A DNA stretch of 64,000 nucleotides from an uncultured Alphaproteobacteria bacterium (GCA_947586835.1 CANPXT010000004.1:1-64000); one strand, 5' to 3'. Shown: positions 32,772 through 42,126, numbered from the stretch's first letter. Notes: generated from the letters alone by a model not told the origin. Translations and numbers: made by a program.

Positions 32772-34160
32772 TTATGATCCGCAAAACGTTTCAATCAATG
32801 TTTTTAAGTGTCCGATATGAACCACACGCAATCCTGTTATTTTCATTTTTTTCTCTTGACGAAACGGCGGAATTAATGCGCGTTCAAACCCCAATTTTTC
32901 GGCTTCTTTTAACCGTAAATCCGGTTGCGAAACCGCTCGTACTTCGCCCGATAATCCGATTTCGCCGAAAATAATTGTATCAGCCGGCACGGCGTGTTGC
33001 GTTAAAGAAGAAACAATCGCCGTTGCCACTGCCATATCACACGCCGGTTCCGTTACACGCATCCCGCCTGCCACATTTAAATAAATATCTTTATTTGCCA
33101 ACGAAATGCCGCATCGTGCCTCCAAAACCGCCAATACCATTGCCAATCGGTTGGAATCCCACCCGACAACGGCGCGTCGCGGTGCTGCCCCGCTTTGAGG
33201 CGCCACCAGTGCTTGTATTTCCACCAACATCGGTCGGGATCCTTCAATTCCCGCATATACACAACTGCCGGCAATATTTCCCCGTCGTTCCGCCAAAAAC
33301 AACGCTGACGGATTCGGCACTTCCCGTAACCCTTCTTCGCCCATTTCGAAAACGCCGATTTCATCGGTGGCTCCGAAGCGGTTTTTAACCGACCGTAAAA
33401 TGCGAAAATGATGTCCTCTGTCACCTTCAAAATATAAAACCGTATCAACCATGTGTTCCAAAACACGCGGACCGGCCAATGTGCCTTCTTTTGTGACGTG
33501 TCCTACCAAAAACAAAACAAAATTTCTCCGTTTTGCCAACCGAATTAATTCATGACCCGAGGCACGCACCTGTCCGACCGTACCGGGCGCCGAATCGATT
33601 GTATCGGTAAACATGGTTTGAATGGAATCTATCACGACAATATCGGCGGAATCGGATCTGTCCAAAGTAGCAACAATATCTCGCACATTTGCCGTTGCAG
33701 CTAAATCAACAGCTTCTTGCGCCAATCCTAAACGCATGGCACGCAAACGTACCTGATCAACCGATTCTTCACCAGAAATGTAAACACATTTTGTCGGTAC
33801 GCCGGCTTTATTGACACCGCGCGATAATTTAGCAACGGCTTGTAAAAGCAAGGTTGATTTTCCGATTCCCGGATCACCGCCGACCAAAATGACAGAACCC
33901 GGCACCAATCCGCCGCCGCAAACTCTGTCAAGCTCCGCGATTTGCGATTTTAATCGAAACAACGTTTCGGGTGCCCCGCGTAAATCGGAAAATTGAATTT
34001 GTTTACCCCCTTGTCCCCCTGTTGCCGTGGGACTTGTTTTTTCCGGCAATTCTTCTTCAATAATGGTATTCCATTCACCGCAGGAATCACATTTTCCCGC
34101 CCAGCGCGGATAAATGCTGCCGCAATTTTGACACACGAACCGTGATGTTTTTTTTGCCAT
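32772..34160 (-). CDS. radA: DNA repair protein RadA (Sms)
   Basis: 462 residues. Zinc finger C-x2-C-x10-C-x2-C (Cys10, 13, 24, 27), RecA-like ATPase Walker A 'GGDPGIGKST' (about 94-103), the RadA-specific 'KNRFG' motif (about 254-258) and a C-terminal Lon-like domain with 'GWDSNRLAMVLAVLEARCG'. RadA is a DnaB-type helicase promoting branch migration in recombination. TAATG links it to mlaF: the mlaF stop and radA start share one base, so translation is coupled although functions differ. Confidence 0.97.
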   Translation of the reverse strand: MAKKTSRFVCQNCGSIYPRWAGKCDSCGEWNTIIEEELPEKTSPTATGGQGGKQIQFSDLRGAPETLFRLKSQIAELDRVCGGGLVPGSVILVGGDPGIGKSTLLLQAVAKLSRGVNKAGVPTKCVYISGEESVDQVRLRAMRLGLAQEAVDLAATANVRDIVATLDRSDSADIVVIDSIQTMFTDTIDSAPGTVGQVRASGHELIRLAKRRNFVLFLVGHVTKEGTLAGPRVLEHMVDTVLYFEGDRGHHFRILRSVKNRFGATDEIGVFEMGEEGLREVPNPSALFLAERRGNIAGSCVYAGIEGSRPMLVEIQALVAPQSGAAPRRAVVGWDSNRLAMVLAVLEARCGISLANKDIYLNVAGGMRVTEPACDMAVATAIVSSLTQHAVPADTIIFGEIGLSGEVRAVSQPDLRLKEAEKLGFERALIPPFRQEKKMKITGLRVVHIGHLKTLIETFCGS

Positions 34161-34963
34161 TATTTTTCGGCCCTTACTTCCACATTAATCGGACCATTCG
34201 CATTGCCCGCCACAAACTGACGCACATAAGGATTTGTTGTTTTATCCAATTCCTTCACGGTACCGACCCAAATAATTTTCCCTTCGTACAACATGGCAAT
34301 TCGATCGGCAATTTTACGCGCGGAACTCATATCATGCGTGATGGTTAACGCTGTTGCACCTAAAGTTTTAACGGTTGAAACGATTAATTCGTTAATCACG
34401 TCCGACATAATCGGATCTAACCCCGTCGTCGGTTCATCAAAGAAAATAACCGCCGGATTTGTGGCAATGGCGCGCGCTAATCCGACACGCTTTTTCATTC
34501 CGCCCGATAAATCGGCAGGATATACCTCGGCAACCGATTTGTTTAAGCCGACCGCCGCTAATTTTTCAATAGCAATTTCTTTGGCTTTGTCTCGATTGAG
34601 TTTTTGATTTTGCAACAAGGAAAAAGCAACATTTTCCCAAACATTTAAGCTGTCAAACAACGCTCCGCTCTGAAACAACATACCGATTTGCGCCCGTAAA
34701 ATTTCTTGCTCTTTTTGCGGCAATGTATTTATTTTTTGACCGTCAATTTCAATGTGTCCGCCATCCGGATTTAACAAGCCCAAAATACATTTTAACGTGA
34801 CGGATTTACCGGTACCCGATCCGCCGATAATCACGACCGATTCACCTTCATAAATCTCTAAATCAACACCATCCAATACCTTCTTGTCCCCAAAACTTTT
34901 TTTCACGTTCACCAATTTGATTTTGGGTTTTTGAATCGTTTTTGTTTTTTTAAAAAAAGCCAT
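34160..34963 (-). CDS. mlaF: Phospholipid-transport ABC ATPase MlaF
   Basis: 267 residues. Walker A 'GGSGTGKS' (47-54), Q-loop 'GMLFQSGALFDSLNVWENVAF', signature 'LSGGMKKRVGLARA' (ABC motif with the MlaF-type GMKKR), Walker B 'AVIFFDEPTTGLDP' and switch His in 'TITHDM'. MlaF powers lipid movement between the inner membrane and MlaD to keep outer-membrane asymmetry. It follows mlaE by nine bases. mlaD, mlaC and mlaB do not follow in this window. Confidence 0.93.
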   Translation of the reverse strand: MAFFKKTKTIQKPKIKLVNVKKSFGDKKVLDGVDLEIYEGESVVIIGGSGTGKSVTLKCILGLLNPDGGHIEIDGQKINTLPQKEQEILRAQIGMLFQSGALFDSLNVWENVAFSLLQNQKLNRDKAKEIAIEKLAAVGLNKSVAEVYPADLSGGMKKRVGLARAIATNPAVIFFDEPTTGLDPIMSDVINELIVSTVKTLGATALTITHDMSSARKIADRIAMLYEGKIIWVGTVKELDKTTNPYVRQFVAGNANGPINVEVRAEK

Positions 34964-34972
34964 TAAAGCCTC

Positions 34973-35758
34973 CTAAACGGAAAAGAACAATTCTGTTAAA
35001 ATGTAGTTAAAAATTAAAATTAAAATACTGGAAGAAACAACGGCATTCGTGGTTGCCTGCCCGACTCCCTGTGCACCGCCCTGTGAATGAAAACCGTTAT
35101 AACAACCGAGCAAAGTAATAATAAATCCGAAAACGGAAGCTTTCGTCAAGCCGGAAATAATATCCATCGGTTTTAAATATTGCCAAGTGCTGATTAAATA
35201 GGTTGACGCATTAAAATCAAGCTTGGAAACGCCAATCATATAACCGCCGCAAATACCGATAACGTCGCCGATTAATACCAACACCGGCAACATCACAATG
35301 CCGGCAATCACACGCGGCACAATTAAGTATTTAAACGGATTGGTGGAAAGCGTTGCCAACGCATCAATTTGTTCGGTAACACGCATTGTGCCGATTTCCG
35401 CCGCCATAGCTGCCCCGATTCGTCCGGCAACCATTAATCCGGCCATAACGGGAGCCAATTCGCGCGTAACGGCAACCAAAACCACCATGGCGACGGCTCC
35501 TTCGGCCGAAAATTGCGAAAAACCCGAATATGTTTGTAACGCAATAACCATACCGGCAAAAAGCGTTGTTAATGCAACGACCGGCAAAGAATAAAACCCG
35601 ATCTCAATAAACTGTTTAAAAAACGCTTTTCCGTAAAAAGGCGGTGTAACACAGTGATGTATTGTTTCAAAGGCAAATAAACCTAACTCACCGGCCGATT
35701 TTAGAAACTTTAAAACGACGTGCCCCAACTTATTGATAAACTGTATTGTTTTTCTCAC
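34973..35758 (-). CDS. mlaE: Phospholipid-transport permease MlaE
   Basis: 261 residues, GTG start with AGGA upstream. Five spans and the family motifs 'GFSQFSAEGAVAMVVLVAVTRELAPVMAGLMVAGRIGAAMAAEIGTMRVTEQIDAL' region (about 100-150; key motif ELAPV...GR-GAA-AAEIG-M-V-EQIDAL) and 'GAQGVGQATTNAVVSS' near the C-terminus. MlaE is the inner-membrane permease partner of MlaF. First gene of the mlaE-mlaF-radA-cvpA-cdd-rlmH run. Confidence 0.93.
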   Translation of the reverse strand: MRKTIQFINKLGHVVLKFLKSAGELGLFAFETIHHCVTPPFYGKAFFKQFIEIGFYSLPVVALTTLFAGMVIALQTYSGFSQFSAEGAVAMVVLVAVTRELAPVMAGLMVAGRIGAAMAAEIGTMRVTEQIDALATLSTNPFKYLIVPRVIAGIVMLPVLVLIGDVIGICGGYMIGVSKLDFNASTYLISTWQYLKPMDIISGLTKASVFGFIITLLGCYNGFHSQGGAQGVGQATTNAVVSSSILILIFNYILTELFFSV

Positions 35759-35842
35759 GAATCAATCCTTTCCTTTTTTCAAAACTATACCCTCACTTCT
35801 TAAAAAAAGCAAACAAAAAGTGAAAAAAGTATCAAAAAACAC

Positions 35843-35865
35843 GCTTAAAAAATCTTTTTTTAAGC
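35843..35865 (-). terminator. AT-rich hairpin after pgm
   Basis: GCTTAAAAAA/TTTTTTTAAGC stem with a two-base centre, 30 bases beyond the pgm stop. The stem is mostly A-T, so its strength as a terminator is doubtful. Confidence 0.4.
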
Positions 35866-35894
35866 TTAAAAAACGCATGAAAAATCACTTTTCA

Positions 35895-37526
35895 TTAAGT
35901 CATCACATCAGGATGTGTACGCCCCGTATATGTTTCCATGCGAACCAAGCGCGTAAAAAGTTCTTGCAACGGTTGCAAATAATTCACGGCATTTTCATGC
36001 ATTTGCGCCGGATTTTTCTCATGTTTCATATAATAAACACGCAGGGTTGCACCCGAACTGCCCGTTCCGGACAAACGCCAGAAAATACGGCTGTTATCTT
36101 CAAACAAAATATAATTTCCCTGATTTTGTGCCGTTTCTTGCGTTATGGGATCCGTGTAATTAAAAACCCCGACTTCTTTAATTTGATGATTATTCACGCT
36201 CGTACCGACAAGATCGGTCGCACCGGCTTCATAAGCGGAAAACATTTCCTGCACGGTTGCTTTATCCAATCCTTCATAACTTTGCGTAGATGTATAAACC
36301 CGTCCGAATTGACGCCACAATTCCTCATTCAATTCCTGCACTGACTTACGGGTTACGGCCAAAATATTTAACCAAAACAAAACAGCCCAAATACCGTCTT
36401 TTTCACACAAGTGGAACGATCCCGAACCGAAACTTTCTTCACCGCAAAACGAAATTTTACGGGCATTCAAAAGAGAGGAAAAATACTTCCATCCCGTCGG
36501 CGTTGCATAGCAGGGCAGATTTTTTTGCGCTGCCACAAAATCAACAGCATTTGCCGTAGGCATTGAACGAGCCACACCGTAAATACGACCGGCATAAAAC
36601 GGTATTTGATCGGCATATTGCATTAAAATGGCCAAACTATCCGAAGGCGCTACAAAAAACTTTTTGCCCAAAATCATATATCGATCACCATCCCCGTCGG
36701 AAGCCGCACCAAAATCCGGTGCATCATCGGCGTACATTGTTTCAACAAACGCGCGGGCATACGTTAAGTTCGGTTCGGGATGAAGTCCGCCGAAATCAGG
36801 CAACGGTTTTGCATGAACAACAGTTCCGGCCGGTGCACCGAGCAGTTTTTCGAAAATATGAACGGCATACGGTCCCGTGACGGCATTTAAAGCATCATAA
36901 GTCATTCGAAACCCGCGTTGAAACAAGTTTTGAATTGCTTGAAAATCAAAAATTTCTTGCATATAAAGGGCATAATCTTCAACTGAATCAACCACTTCAA
37001 TCACGGTTGAGCCGATGAGTTGTTCGCCGATTTCAGATAAATTAACATCGGGTATATCGCAGGTCCAATAATGGTCAATCACTTTTGCTTTTTCCGATAT
37101 TTTGTCCGTCACGGCTTGCGGAGCGGGTGCACCTTGCGCCGTATCAAACTTAATACCCACATCACCCTCCGATCCGCCCGGATTATGACTGGCCGATAAA
37201 ATAATACCGCCGAAAGCTTTTCGTTTTACAATTAAATGTGAGGCCGCCGGTGTTGATAAAATACCGTTTTGACCGATAATCAATCGCCCGAATTGATTAG
37301 CCACGGCCAAACGAATAATTGACTGAACGGCAATATCGTTAAAATAACGTCCGTCACCGCCGATAACCAATGTTTTTCCTTCAATATCGTTTAAAGCATT
37401 AAAAATGGACTGCACAAAGTTTTCAAGATAATTCTTTTGTTTAAAAACACTTGTTTTTTTTCTTAAACCCGATGTTCCGCACACTTGATCGGCATAGGGA
37501 GTTGTTTGAATTGTTTTAATTTCCAT
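35895..37526 (-). CDS. pgm: Phosphoglucomutase (alpha-D-glucose type)
   Basis: The start at 37526 has a strong AGGAGG; the open frame extends further but lacks a better start. 543 residues. Active-site phosphoserine loop 'SASHNPGG' (Ser113), metal loop 'DGDGDR' in the middle, sugar-binding 'CGEESFGSGS', and a C-terminal 'RLSGTGSSGATLRVY' phosphate-binding loop. 'GTSGLRKK' near the N-terminus is typical of the eukaryote-like PGM1 group also found in alphaproteobacteria. It interconverts glucose-1- and glucose-6-phosphate, feeding UDP-glucose for the OpgH product. It follows mipZ by 40 bases. Confidence 0.95.
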   Translation of the reverse strand: MEIKTIQTTPYADQVCGTSGLRKKTSVFKQKNYLENFVQSIFNALNDIEGKTLVIGGDGRYFNDIAVQSIIRLAVANQFGRLIIGQNGILSTPAASHLIVKRKAFGGIILSASHNPGGSEGDVGIKFDTAQGAPAPQAVTDKISEKAKVIDHYWTCDIPDVNLSEIGEQLIGSTVIEVVDSVEDYALYMQEIFDFQAIQNLFQRGFRMTYDALNAVTGPYAVHIFEKLLGAPAGTVVHAKPLPDFGGLHPEPNLTYARAFVETMYADDAPDFGAASDGDGDRYMILGKKFFVAPSDSLAILMQYADQIPFYAGRIYGVARSMPTANAVDFVAAQKNLPCYATPTGWKYFSSLLNARKISFCGEESFGSGSFHLCEKDGIWAVLFWLNILAVTRKSVQELNEELWRQFGRVYTSTQSYEGLDKATVQEMFSAYEAGATDLVGTSVNNHQIKEVGVFNYTDPITQETAQNQGNYILFEDNSRIFWRLSGTGSSGATLRVYYMKHEKNPAQMHENAVNYLQPLQELFTRLVRMETYTGRTHPDVMT

Positions 37527-37566
37527 TTTTTCCTCCTGTTTTTGATTTCTCTTTTTTATATTGCTG

Positions 37567-38355
37567 TTAAGCGATATTATCAACCTCGTTCAGAAAAATA
37601 TTTTGCAAAAGAGCCGTAATTTCCTGCTTTGCCGTTAAAGCCGACGGCGATGCAGGCATATTCAATCCGTTTTCTTTTAAATCAAGCATTGTTAAACCTT
37701 TTAAGAATAATTCCCGATAAATCACCCGCTCGGATATGCCTTTGGCAACAGTATAATGAATTCGGCGTGACAACGCATTTAACAAAACAATCATCAATTG
37801 CGTGTTACGGCTTTTGATATGTGTTAATCGATTACGAACAATCACCCAATGCAAAGACGGCTTTCGCTCTAACATACGCTGCTGACGCAACGACCATACG
37901 ACTTGTGAAAAATGACTGGGTCCTTTAATTTTTAAAGTGTTGGTATCCACTTGCGCCAATACGTCTAAATCAATTAAACTGTCATTTAAAGGCGTAACCA
38001 AAATATCGGCGAATTTAATAGCTTCCTGCGTTAAATCATTCACATTACCGGGCGTGTCGATTACAATAAAATCCACCGCATTTTTAACTTTTTCGATTTC
38101 CCCTTTTAAAGTATAAATTCGGGCAGTTTCCTCATTCCAAATCATATGTTGCGAAAGCGGCAACGACACTTGTTGCGTTTGCGCAAAAGCTTTGCGATTT
38201 TCCATATAATGCGAAAGCGATGCTTGCGGAAAATCCAAATCGAACGATGCGACTTTTTTACCAAGTCGCAAAAGCGCCACAATTACATGCATTGCGAGCG
38301 TTGATTTTCCCGTACCGCCTTTTTCATTTGCGAAAACAATAATGTGAGCTGACAT
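37567..38355 (-). CDS. mipZ: Division-site positioning ATPase MipZ
   Basis: The start at 38355 is preceded by GAGGT and matches the family start; the long upstream frame is not used. 262 residues. Deviant Walker A 'EKGGTGKST' (11-19), 'FDLDFPQASLSHYMENR' (switch-like region), 'IVIDTPGN' Walker B and 'HWVIVRNRLTHIKSRN'. The last feature and 'VTPLNDSLIDLDVLAQVD' separate MipZ from ParA. MipZ forms a gradient from the ParB-bound pole and inhibits FtsZ, placing the ring at midcell. It is an alphaproteobacterial hallmark and the main basis for the taxonomic guess. FtsK is also in the window. Confidence 0.92.
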   Translation of the reverse strand: MSAHIIVFANEKGGTGKSTLAMHVIVALLRLGKKVASFDLDFPQASLSHYMENRKAFAQTQQVSLPLSQHMIWNEETARIYTLKGEIEKVKNAVDFIVIDTPGNVNDLTQEAIKFADILVTPLNDSLIDLDVLAQVDTNTLKIKGPSHFSQVVWSLRQQRMLERKPSLHWVIVRNRLTHIKSRNTQLMIVLLNALSRRIHYTVAKGISERVIYRELFLKGLTMLDLKENGLNMPASPSALTAKQEITALLQNIFLNEVDNIA

Positions 38356-38452
38356 TTTTTTACCTCTTTTGTTCATTTTTTTTTCATAGTATTTGATGAT
38401 ATTTAATTTTTCATTCTTTGTCAAGCATTCTGCTGAAAAAACATTTTTTTTA

Positions 38453-38480
38453 TTGACTTTTAAGAGCTGACTGATATAAT
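38453..38480 (+). promoter_or_regulatory. Promoter of the HAD phosphatase gene
   Basis: TTGACT (38453-38458), 16 bases, TATAAT (38475-38480), 35 bases before the ATG. Confidence 0.75.
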
Positions 38481-38515
38481 AAAACCGTTTAATAACACAA
38501 ACGAAAGGATTTATT

Positions 38516-39133
38516 ATGACAAAATTGATTTTATGGGATTGGGATAACACGCTTGTTGACACATTCGGGGCTATTTTTGCCGCGCAGAATGTAATGCGAC
38601 AAACATTCGGTTTAGCGCCCTGGACAAAAGAAGAATCGGCGGCGGCCATGAATAAGTCGGGGCGGAATCTCATTAAAGATATTTTCGGTGAAGAAAAAGC
38701 GGCAGAAGCCCGTACCGTTTATTTAAATGCTTATGCCAAAAGTGCTTCTCAAATCAGTTTAAAGCCAAATGCTATTCCCGTATTGGAAAAAGCCAAGGCA
38801 AACGGTTATATCAATGTTTTGGCCAGCAATAAAGCCGGCAGCATTTTAAGAAATGAAGCGCACACTTTAAACGTCGATCATTATTTTGATCGCATTATCG
38901 GTGCGGAAGACACATCGAACGATAAGCCCTCCAAACCGTTTACCGATGCCGCCATTGAAGGATATAATCCGACGGAAATTATCAGCATCGGTGACGGTAA
39001 AGCCGATATTCAAATGGGGCATAATTATGCCAACGGAAAAGGCATATTGATTTCTCCGAACACCACATCGGAAACGGCGTTATCGGCCGAAGAAGTGTTT
39101 ACCGATTTGTTTCAATTGGAAGCTTATTTATAG
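38516..39133 (+). CDS. HAD-family phosphatase (phosphoglycolate phosphatase-like)
   Basis: 205 residues. Motif I 'DWDNTLVDT' (Asp8, Asp10), motif II Ser/Asn in 'VLASNKAG', a motif III lysine in 'NDKPSKPF' and motif IV 'SIGDGKADIQMG'. The cap region between motif I and II is helical (type C1). Such enzymes dephosphorylate small phosphates such as phosphoglycolate or nucleotides; the exact substrate is unknown. AAAGGA precedes the ATG. A 5'-nucleotidase-like gene follows 44 bases later on the same strand, so both may serve phosphate salvage. Confidence 0.85.
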   Translation: MTKLILWDWDNTLVDTFGAIFAAQNVMRQTFGLAPWTKEESAAAMNKSGRNLIKDIFGEEKAAEARTVYLNAYAKSASQISLKPNAIPVLEKAKANGYINVLASNKAGSILRNEAHTLNVDHYFDRIIGAEDTSNDKPSKPFTDAAIEGYNPTEIISIGDGKADIQMGHNYANGKGILISPNTTSETALSAEEVFTDLFQLEAYL

Positions 39134-39177
39134 AAAATATTTTATTTAAACAAACATTCAACGAGGGGGCTTAAACC

Positions 39178-40776
39178 ATGCGCTTCAAAGCAATAGTAAC
39201 GGGTATTTGTTTTTTGGGATTTGGTTTAGCCCTCCTCGGCGGCGGATATGGCGGATATGTTTATTTAACACAACCGGCTTATGAAATGCATTTTGTTCAC
39301 ACCAACGATTTGCATGCGCATTTGCTTCCGTTTCGAGCGGAAAAGCCGGTATGCGCTTATGATGAAAAAGAGTGTCATGGCGGGTTTGCCCGTTTGTTTT
39401 CTTTTATTAAGTCATATCGGGAAAAATATCCCGATGCCGTTTTATTGGACGGCGGTGATCGATTTTCGGGCACATTTTTTTATACGCTGCATAAAGGGGC
39501 TGATATTATCCGTTTGATGAATCAAATGAATTACGACGCCGTTACACTCGGAAATCATGATTTTGATGACGGCTTGAAAGAAATTGAAAAAATGATGGCC
39601 ACAATCAAGGCACCTGTTGTTTCCGCTAATGTTATTTTCCCGCAAACCTTTTCGTCGAAAAACTTGATTAAGTCTGCCATTGTTTTAAATAAAAATGGAG
39701 TTAAAATCGGTGTAATCGGCTTATTAACGCCTGATATTAAAACCGAAACGAAGGGGGGTGGGGGTATAGAATTACGCCCATTGATGCAAACGCTTCAAGC
39801 GCAAATCAGTGCATTAAGAAAAGAAGGCGTTCAAATTATTGTGTTGTTATCTCATACGGGTGATGAAACGGAAGAACGCCTTGCCAAAGAAGTGACAGAT
39901 GTTGATGTTATCATCGGGGCTCATTCCCATACGAAAAAGTTTGAACACTTTGTTGGAAAAGACGGGCAAACGGTTTTGGTTTCATCTGCCGGTTACGGCG
40001 GTGAAAATATCGGTGCTTTTACGGCGGTATTTAATCGATTGGGAAAAATCGTCGCGTTTAAAAATGAAGCCAAAATCGTTGACTATACGCTTTCGCCCGA
40101 TAAAAAAATGCAAACGGAAATTGATGTGTTGCGTACCGAATTAAATGAAATTACCCGAAAACCGGTCACGTTTTCCGAAACACCCGTATGGGCAAAAAAA
40201 CCGCAAGATACACCCAGGATATCTGAATCAACCAATCAAAAATATGAACCGTGTTTGGAAGAATGCTATATCGGTGAAGTGTTGTCCGATGCGCTTTTAA
40301 GAACAATGCCGTCTGCCGATTTTGCGTTCATTAACAGCGGGGCCGTTCGCGCGGGATTACCGCAAGGCGATGTAACGGTCGGTGATTTAATTGAATCTTT
40401 TCCGTTTGATTCTTCTATTGTCTCCGTTCAAATGACGGGCACAGAAATTGAAAACTATATCAAGCACGGATTAAGCACCTTTCAAAAGGGACGCGCCAAC
40501 GGTTTCATTCAAGCGGCAGGACTTTCTTACACGTTTGATCAGGATTACACAAAATCACCCGTCATTCACTTATCAACGGGAGCTTTGGATTCCTTAAAAA
40601 CATATACCGTTTTAATTCCGAGTTTTTTAGCGGAAGGCGGTGACGGTTTTCCGGTTTTTCAAGACCCAAAAGAAATAGCACCGAGTTTCAGAAACGCCGT
40701 TATTGAAGTGATGCGTCAAGAAAATTATAAAATACCGTCTTTTGAAAAACGAATTCAAAAAACAAAGACAGAATAA
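39178..40776 (+). CDS. Membrane-anchored 5'-nucleotidase/2',3'-cyclic phosphodiesterase-like protein
   Basis: 532 residues. A hydrophobic N-terminus (about 8-30, without a clear cleavage site) suggests a signal anchor. The metallophosphatase domain has 'HTNDLHAHLLP', 'LLDGGDRFSG', 'VTLGNHDFDDG' and 'VIIGAHSHT', the five metal-ligand blocks of the UshA/CpdB family. The C-terminal 5'-nucleotidase domain (from about 350) has 'SGAVRAGLPQGDVTVGDL' and 'FLAEGGDGFPVF'. It would release nucleosides and phosphate from nucleotides in the periplasm. GAGGGGG precedes the ATG. It is followed by a bidirectional terminator. Confidence 0.92.
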   Translation: MRFKAIVTGICFLGFGLALLGGGYGGYVYLTQPAYEMHFVHTNDLHAHLLPFRAEKPVCAYDEKECHGGFARLFSFIKSYREKYPDAVLLDGGDRFSGTFFYTLHKGADIIRLMNQMNYDAVTLGNHDFDDGLKEIEKMMATIKAPVVSANVIFPQTFSSKNLIKSAIVLNKNGVKIGVIGLLTPDIKTETKGGGGIELRPLMQTLQAQISALRKEGVQIIVLLSHTGDETEERLAKEVTDVDVIIGAHSHTKKFEHFVGKDGQTVLVSSAGYGGENIGAFTAVFNRLGKIVAFKNEAKIVDYTLSPDKKMQTEIDVLRTELNEITRKPVTFSETPVWAKKPQDTPRISESTNQKYEPCLEECYIGEVLSDALLRTMPSADFAFINSGAVRAGLPQGDVTVGDLIESFPFDSSIVSVQMTGTEIENYIKHGLSTFQKGRANGFIQAAGLSYTFDQDYTKSPVIHLSTGALDSLKTYTVLIPSFLAEGGDGFPVFQDPKEIAPSFRNAVIEVMRQENYKIPSFEKRIQKTKTE

Positions 40777-40790
40777 CCTTTCATTTATAA

Positions 40791-40822
40791 AAAAAACCGC
40801 CTGTCAACCACAGACGGTTTTT
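40791..40822. terminator. Bidirectional terminator
   Basis: AAAACCGTCTG/CAGGCGGTTTT stem (wobble tolerated) with a seven-base loop and A/T runs on both sides, serving the converging nucleotidase and repeat-protein genes. Confidence 0.85.
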
Positions 40823-40836
40823 TTAATATTCTTCCC

Positions 40837-41919
40837 TTACCTGCTGCCTTCATTATTTACTGTATCATATACTTTTATAGAGGTTAGGGATTGCGTGTCG
40901 TCCTCCTTCAACACAAGTTTCCCATTTTCTCCAAGAGTAAGCGTTGTTCCGTATCGTACATTGTCTACCGATTGTTGTGCCGAAGAAAGTTCCTGCTTTC
41001 CACCTGCATTTCCCAACGTCTTTTTCCCCGTCTCCGAAGAAATTTCTTTATGAGACGGAACTGTAGGCACTCCTATAAGATGATTTTCTTCTCGTTCCCG
41101 ATCAACCGCAGGTATTTGTGACGCACTTACAGGCGGTTCCACAGCAAGCTTCCCATCGACTAACCGGCTCTGACTTGCTGCATGCGCAGGATTTTCTTTT
41201 TTTGCCTCTTTCTGATCAACCGCAGGTATTTGTGACGCACCTATAGACGGATCCACAACAAGCTTCCCATCGACTAACCGACTCTGACCTGCTGCATACA
41301 CAGGATTTACTTCTTGTTCCTCTCTCGAAGCAACCTCTTGTTCCTTTCTCAAATCAACTTTTTGTTCTTCTCTCGAAGCAACTTCGAGTTTTTCCAGCTT
41401 TCCTATACCATTAATCGGTTCCAAAACAATCTGTCCATCTTTTAACGCAAGCTGGTATGATACATTCTCGGAACCCGCTTCTTCTTCCTTTCTCGAATTA
41501 ACCGCGGATTGTGGCACTGCCCTTGCCGTCGTCGGTGGTTGTACCCCTCTGCGATCCCGTGACGATGCTGCCCGCGTCGAAGCTTTCCGTGTTGCCCGTG
41601 TCGAAGCTTTCCGCGCCGGTGCGGCGGTTCGTTGTGCCGATACTTGTTTTGCCATCGTTTGCGGCGTATTTTCTGCTGCCGCAACCTGTGCAGCCGCTTG
41701 AGCCTGCTGCATCTGTTTTAATTGGGCATTTGTATTTGCTTCTTCTTTATCTGCCAAGCCGAACCAACGACCTATCATCGAGTTTTTAAAGAACCCCCAA
41801 AACCAGCCCACAAAACCGGGTTCATTATTTCCTTCATCTTGTAAACCGAACGTACGACCCAGCATGGAATTTCTTAACCAGCTGAACCAACTTTCCGATT
41901 TTTCTTCATTCTCAGCCAT
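40837..41919 (-). CDS. Repeat-rich cytoplasmic or membrane-associated protein, unknown family
   Basis: 360 residues; not recognised. The N-terminus carries two copies of an aromatic amphipathic segment: 'SWFSWLRNSMLGRTFGLQDE' and the 'GWFWGFFKNSMIGRWFGLADK' version (about 9-57), which could lie on or dip into a membrane. Then come Ala/Gln-rich and Arg/Thr/Ser-rich stretches, 'SREEQ' units and two copies of a 38-residue block containing QSRLVDGKL and ASQIPAVD. 'DGQIVLEP', 'DGKLVVDP', 'DGKLAVEP' and 'NGKLVLKE' recur as a short motif, perhaps a beta-hairpin. There is no signal peptide. A GGAG site precedes the ATG. It differs in sequence from the repeat proteins at 20.6-23.6 kb but is similar in style. 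Confidence 0.75.
   Translation of the reverse strand: MAENEEKSESWFSWLRNSMLGRTFGLQDEGNNEPGFVGWFWGFFKNSMIGRWFGLADKEEANTNAQLKQMQQAQAAAQVAAAENTPQTMAKQVSAQRTAAPARKASTRATRKASTRAASSRDRRGVQPPTTARAVPQSAVNSRKEEEAGSENVSYQLALKDGQIVLEPINGIGKLEKLEVASREEQKVDLRKEQEVASREEQEVNPVYAAGQSRLVDGKLVVDPSIGASQIPAVDQKEAKKENPAHAASQSRLVDGKLAVEPPVSASQIPAVDREREENHLIGVPTVPSHKEISSETGKKTLGNAGGKQELSSAQQSVDNVRYGTTLTLGENGKLVLKEDDTQSLTSIKVYDTVNNEGSR
41100..41308. repeat. 114-base tandem repeat inside the 360-residue gene
   Basis: The stretch from 41100 recurs from 41214 with few differences (for example gatcaaccgcaggtatttg in both). In frame, 38 codons. A third, shortened and more diverged version may precede it. Confidence 0.85.
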
Positions 41920-42059
41920 ATTTATCTCCTTTTTTATTGTTTATCGTATCCTTATGAGTAGATTATATCACAAAATAATGCTTCATGCAATAAAAAACGA
42001 TATTCATATATAATGTTTTTTTTAAAAATCTGTTTTCATTCCACAGATATAATAAAAAA

Positions 42060-42126
42060 ACGGGATCGTTCTTTTTAAATCTTTTTTAAACACCAAAAAA
42101 ATGCCTATAAGAAACGACCCGTTAAT
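42060..42126. other. Long-loop inverted repeat upstream of infA
   Basis: AACGGGATCGTTCTT (about 42060-42074) can pair with AAGAAACGACCCGTT (about 42110-42124) apart from two bulges, across a loop of about 35 AT-rich bases. It lies between diverging genes, so it is not an obvious terminator of either. Function unknown. Confidence 0.5.

Noticed and set aside
38356-38673. 106-residue N-terminal extension of MipZ
   Set aside because: It overlaps the promoter and coding region of the divergent HAD gene; a GAGGT ribosome site and the family start point to 38355.
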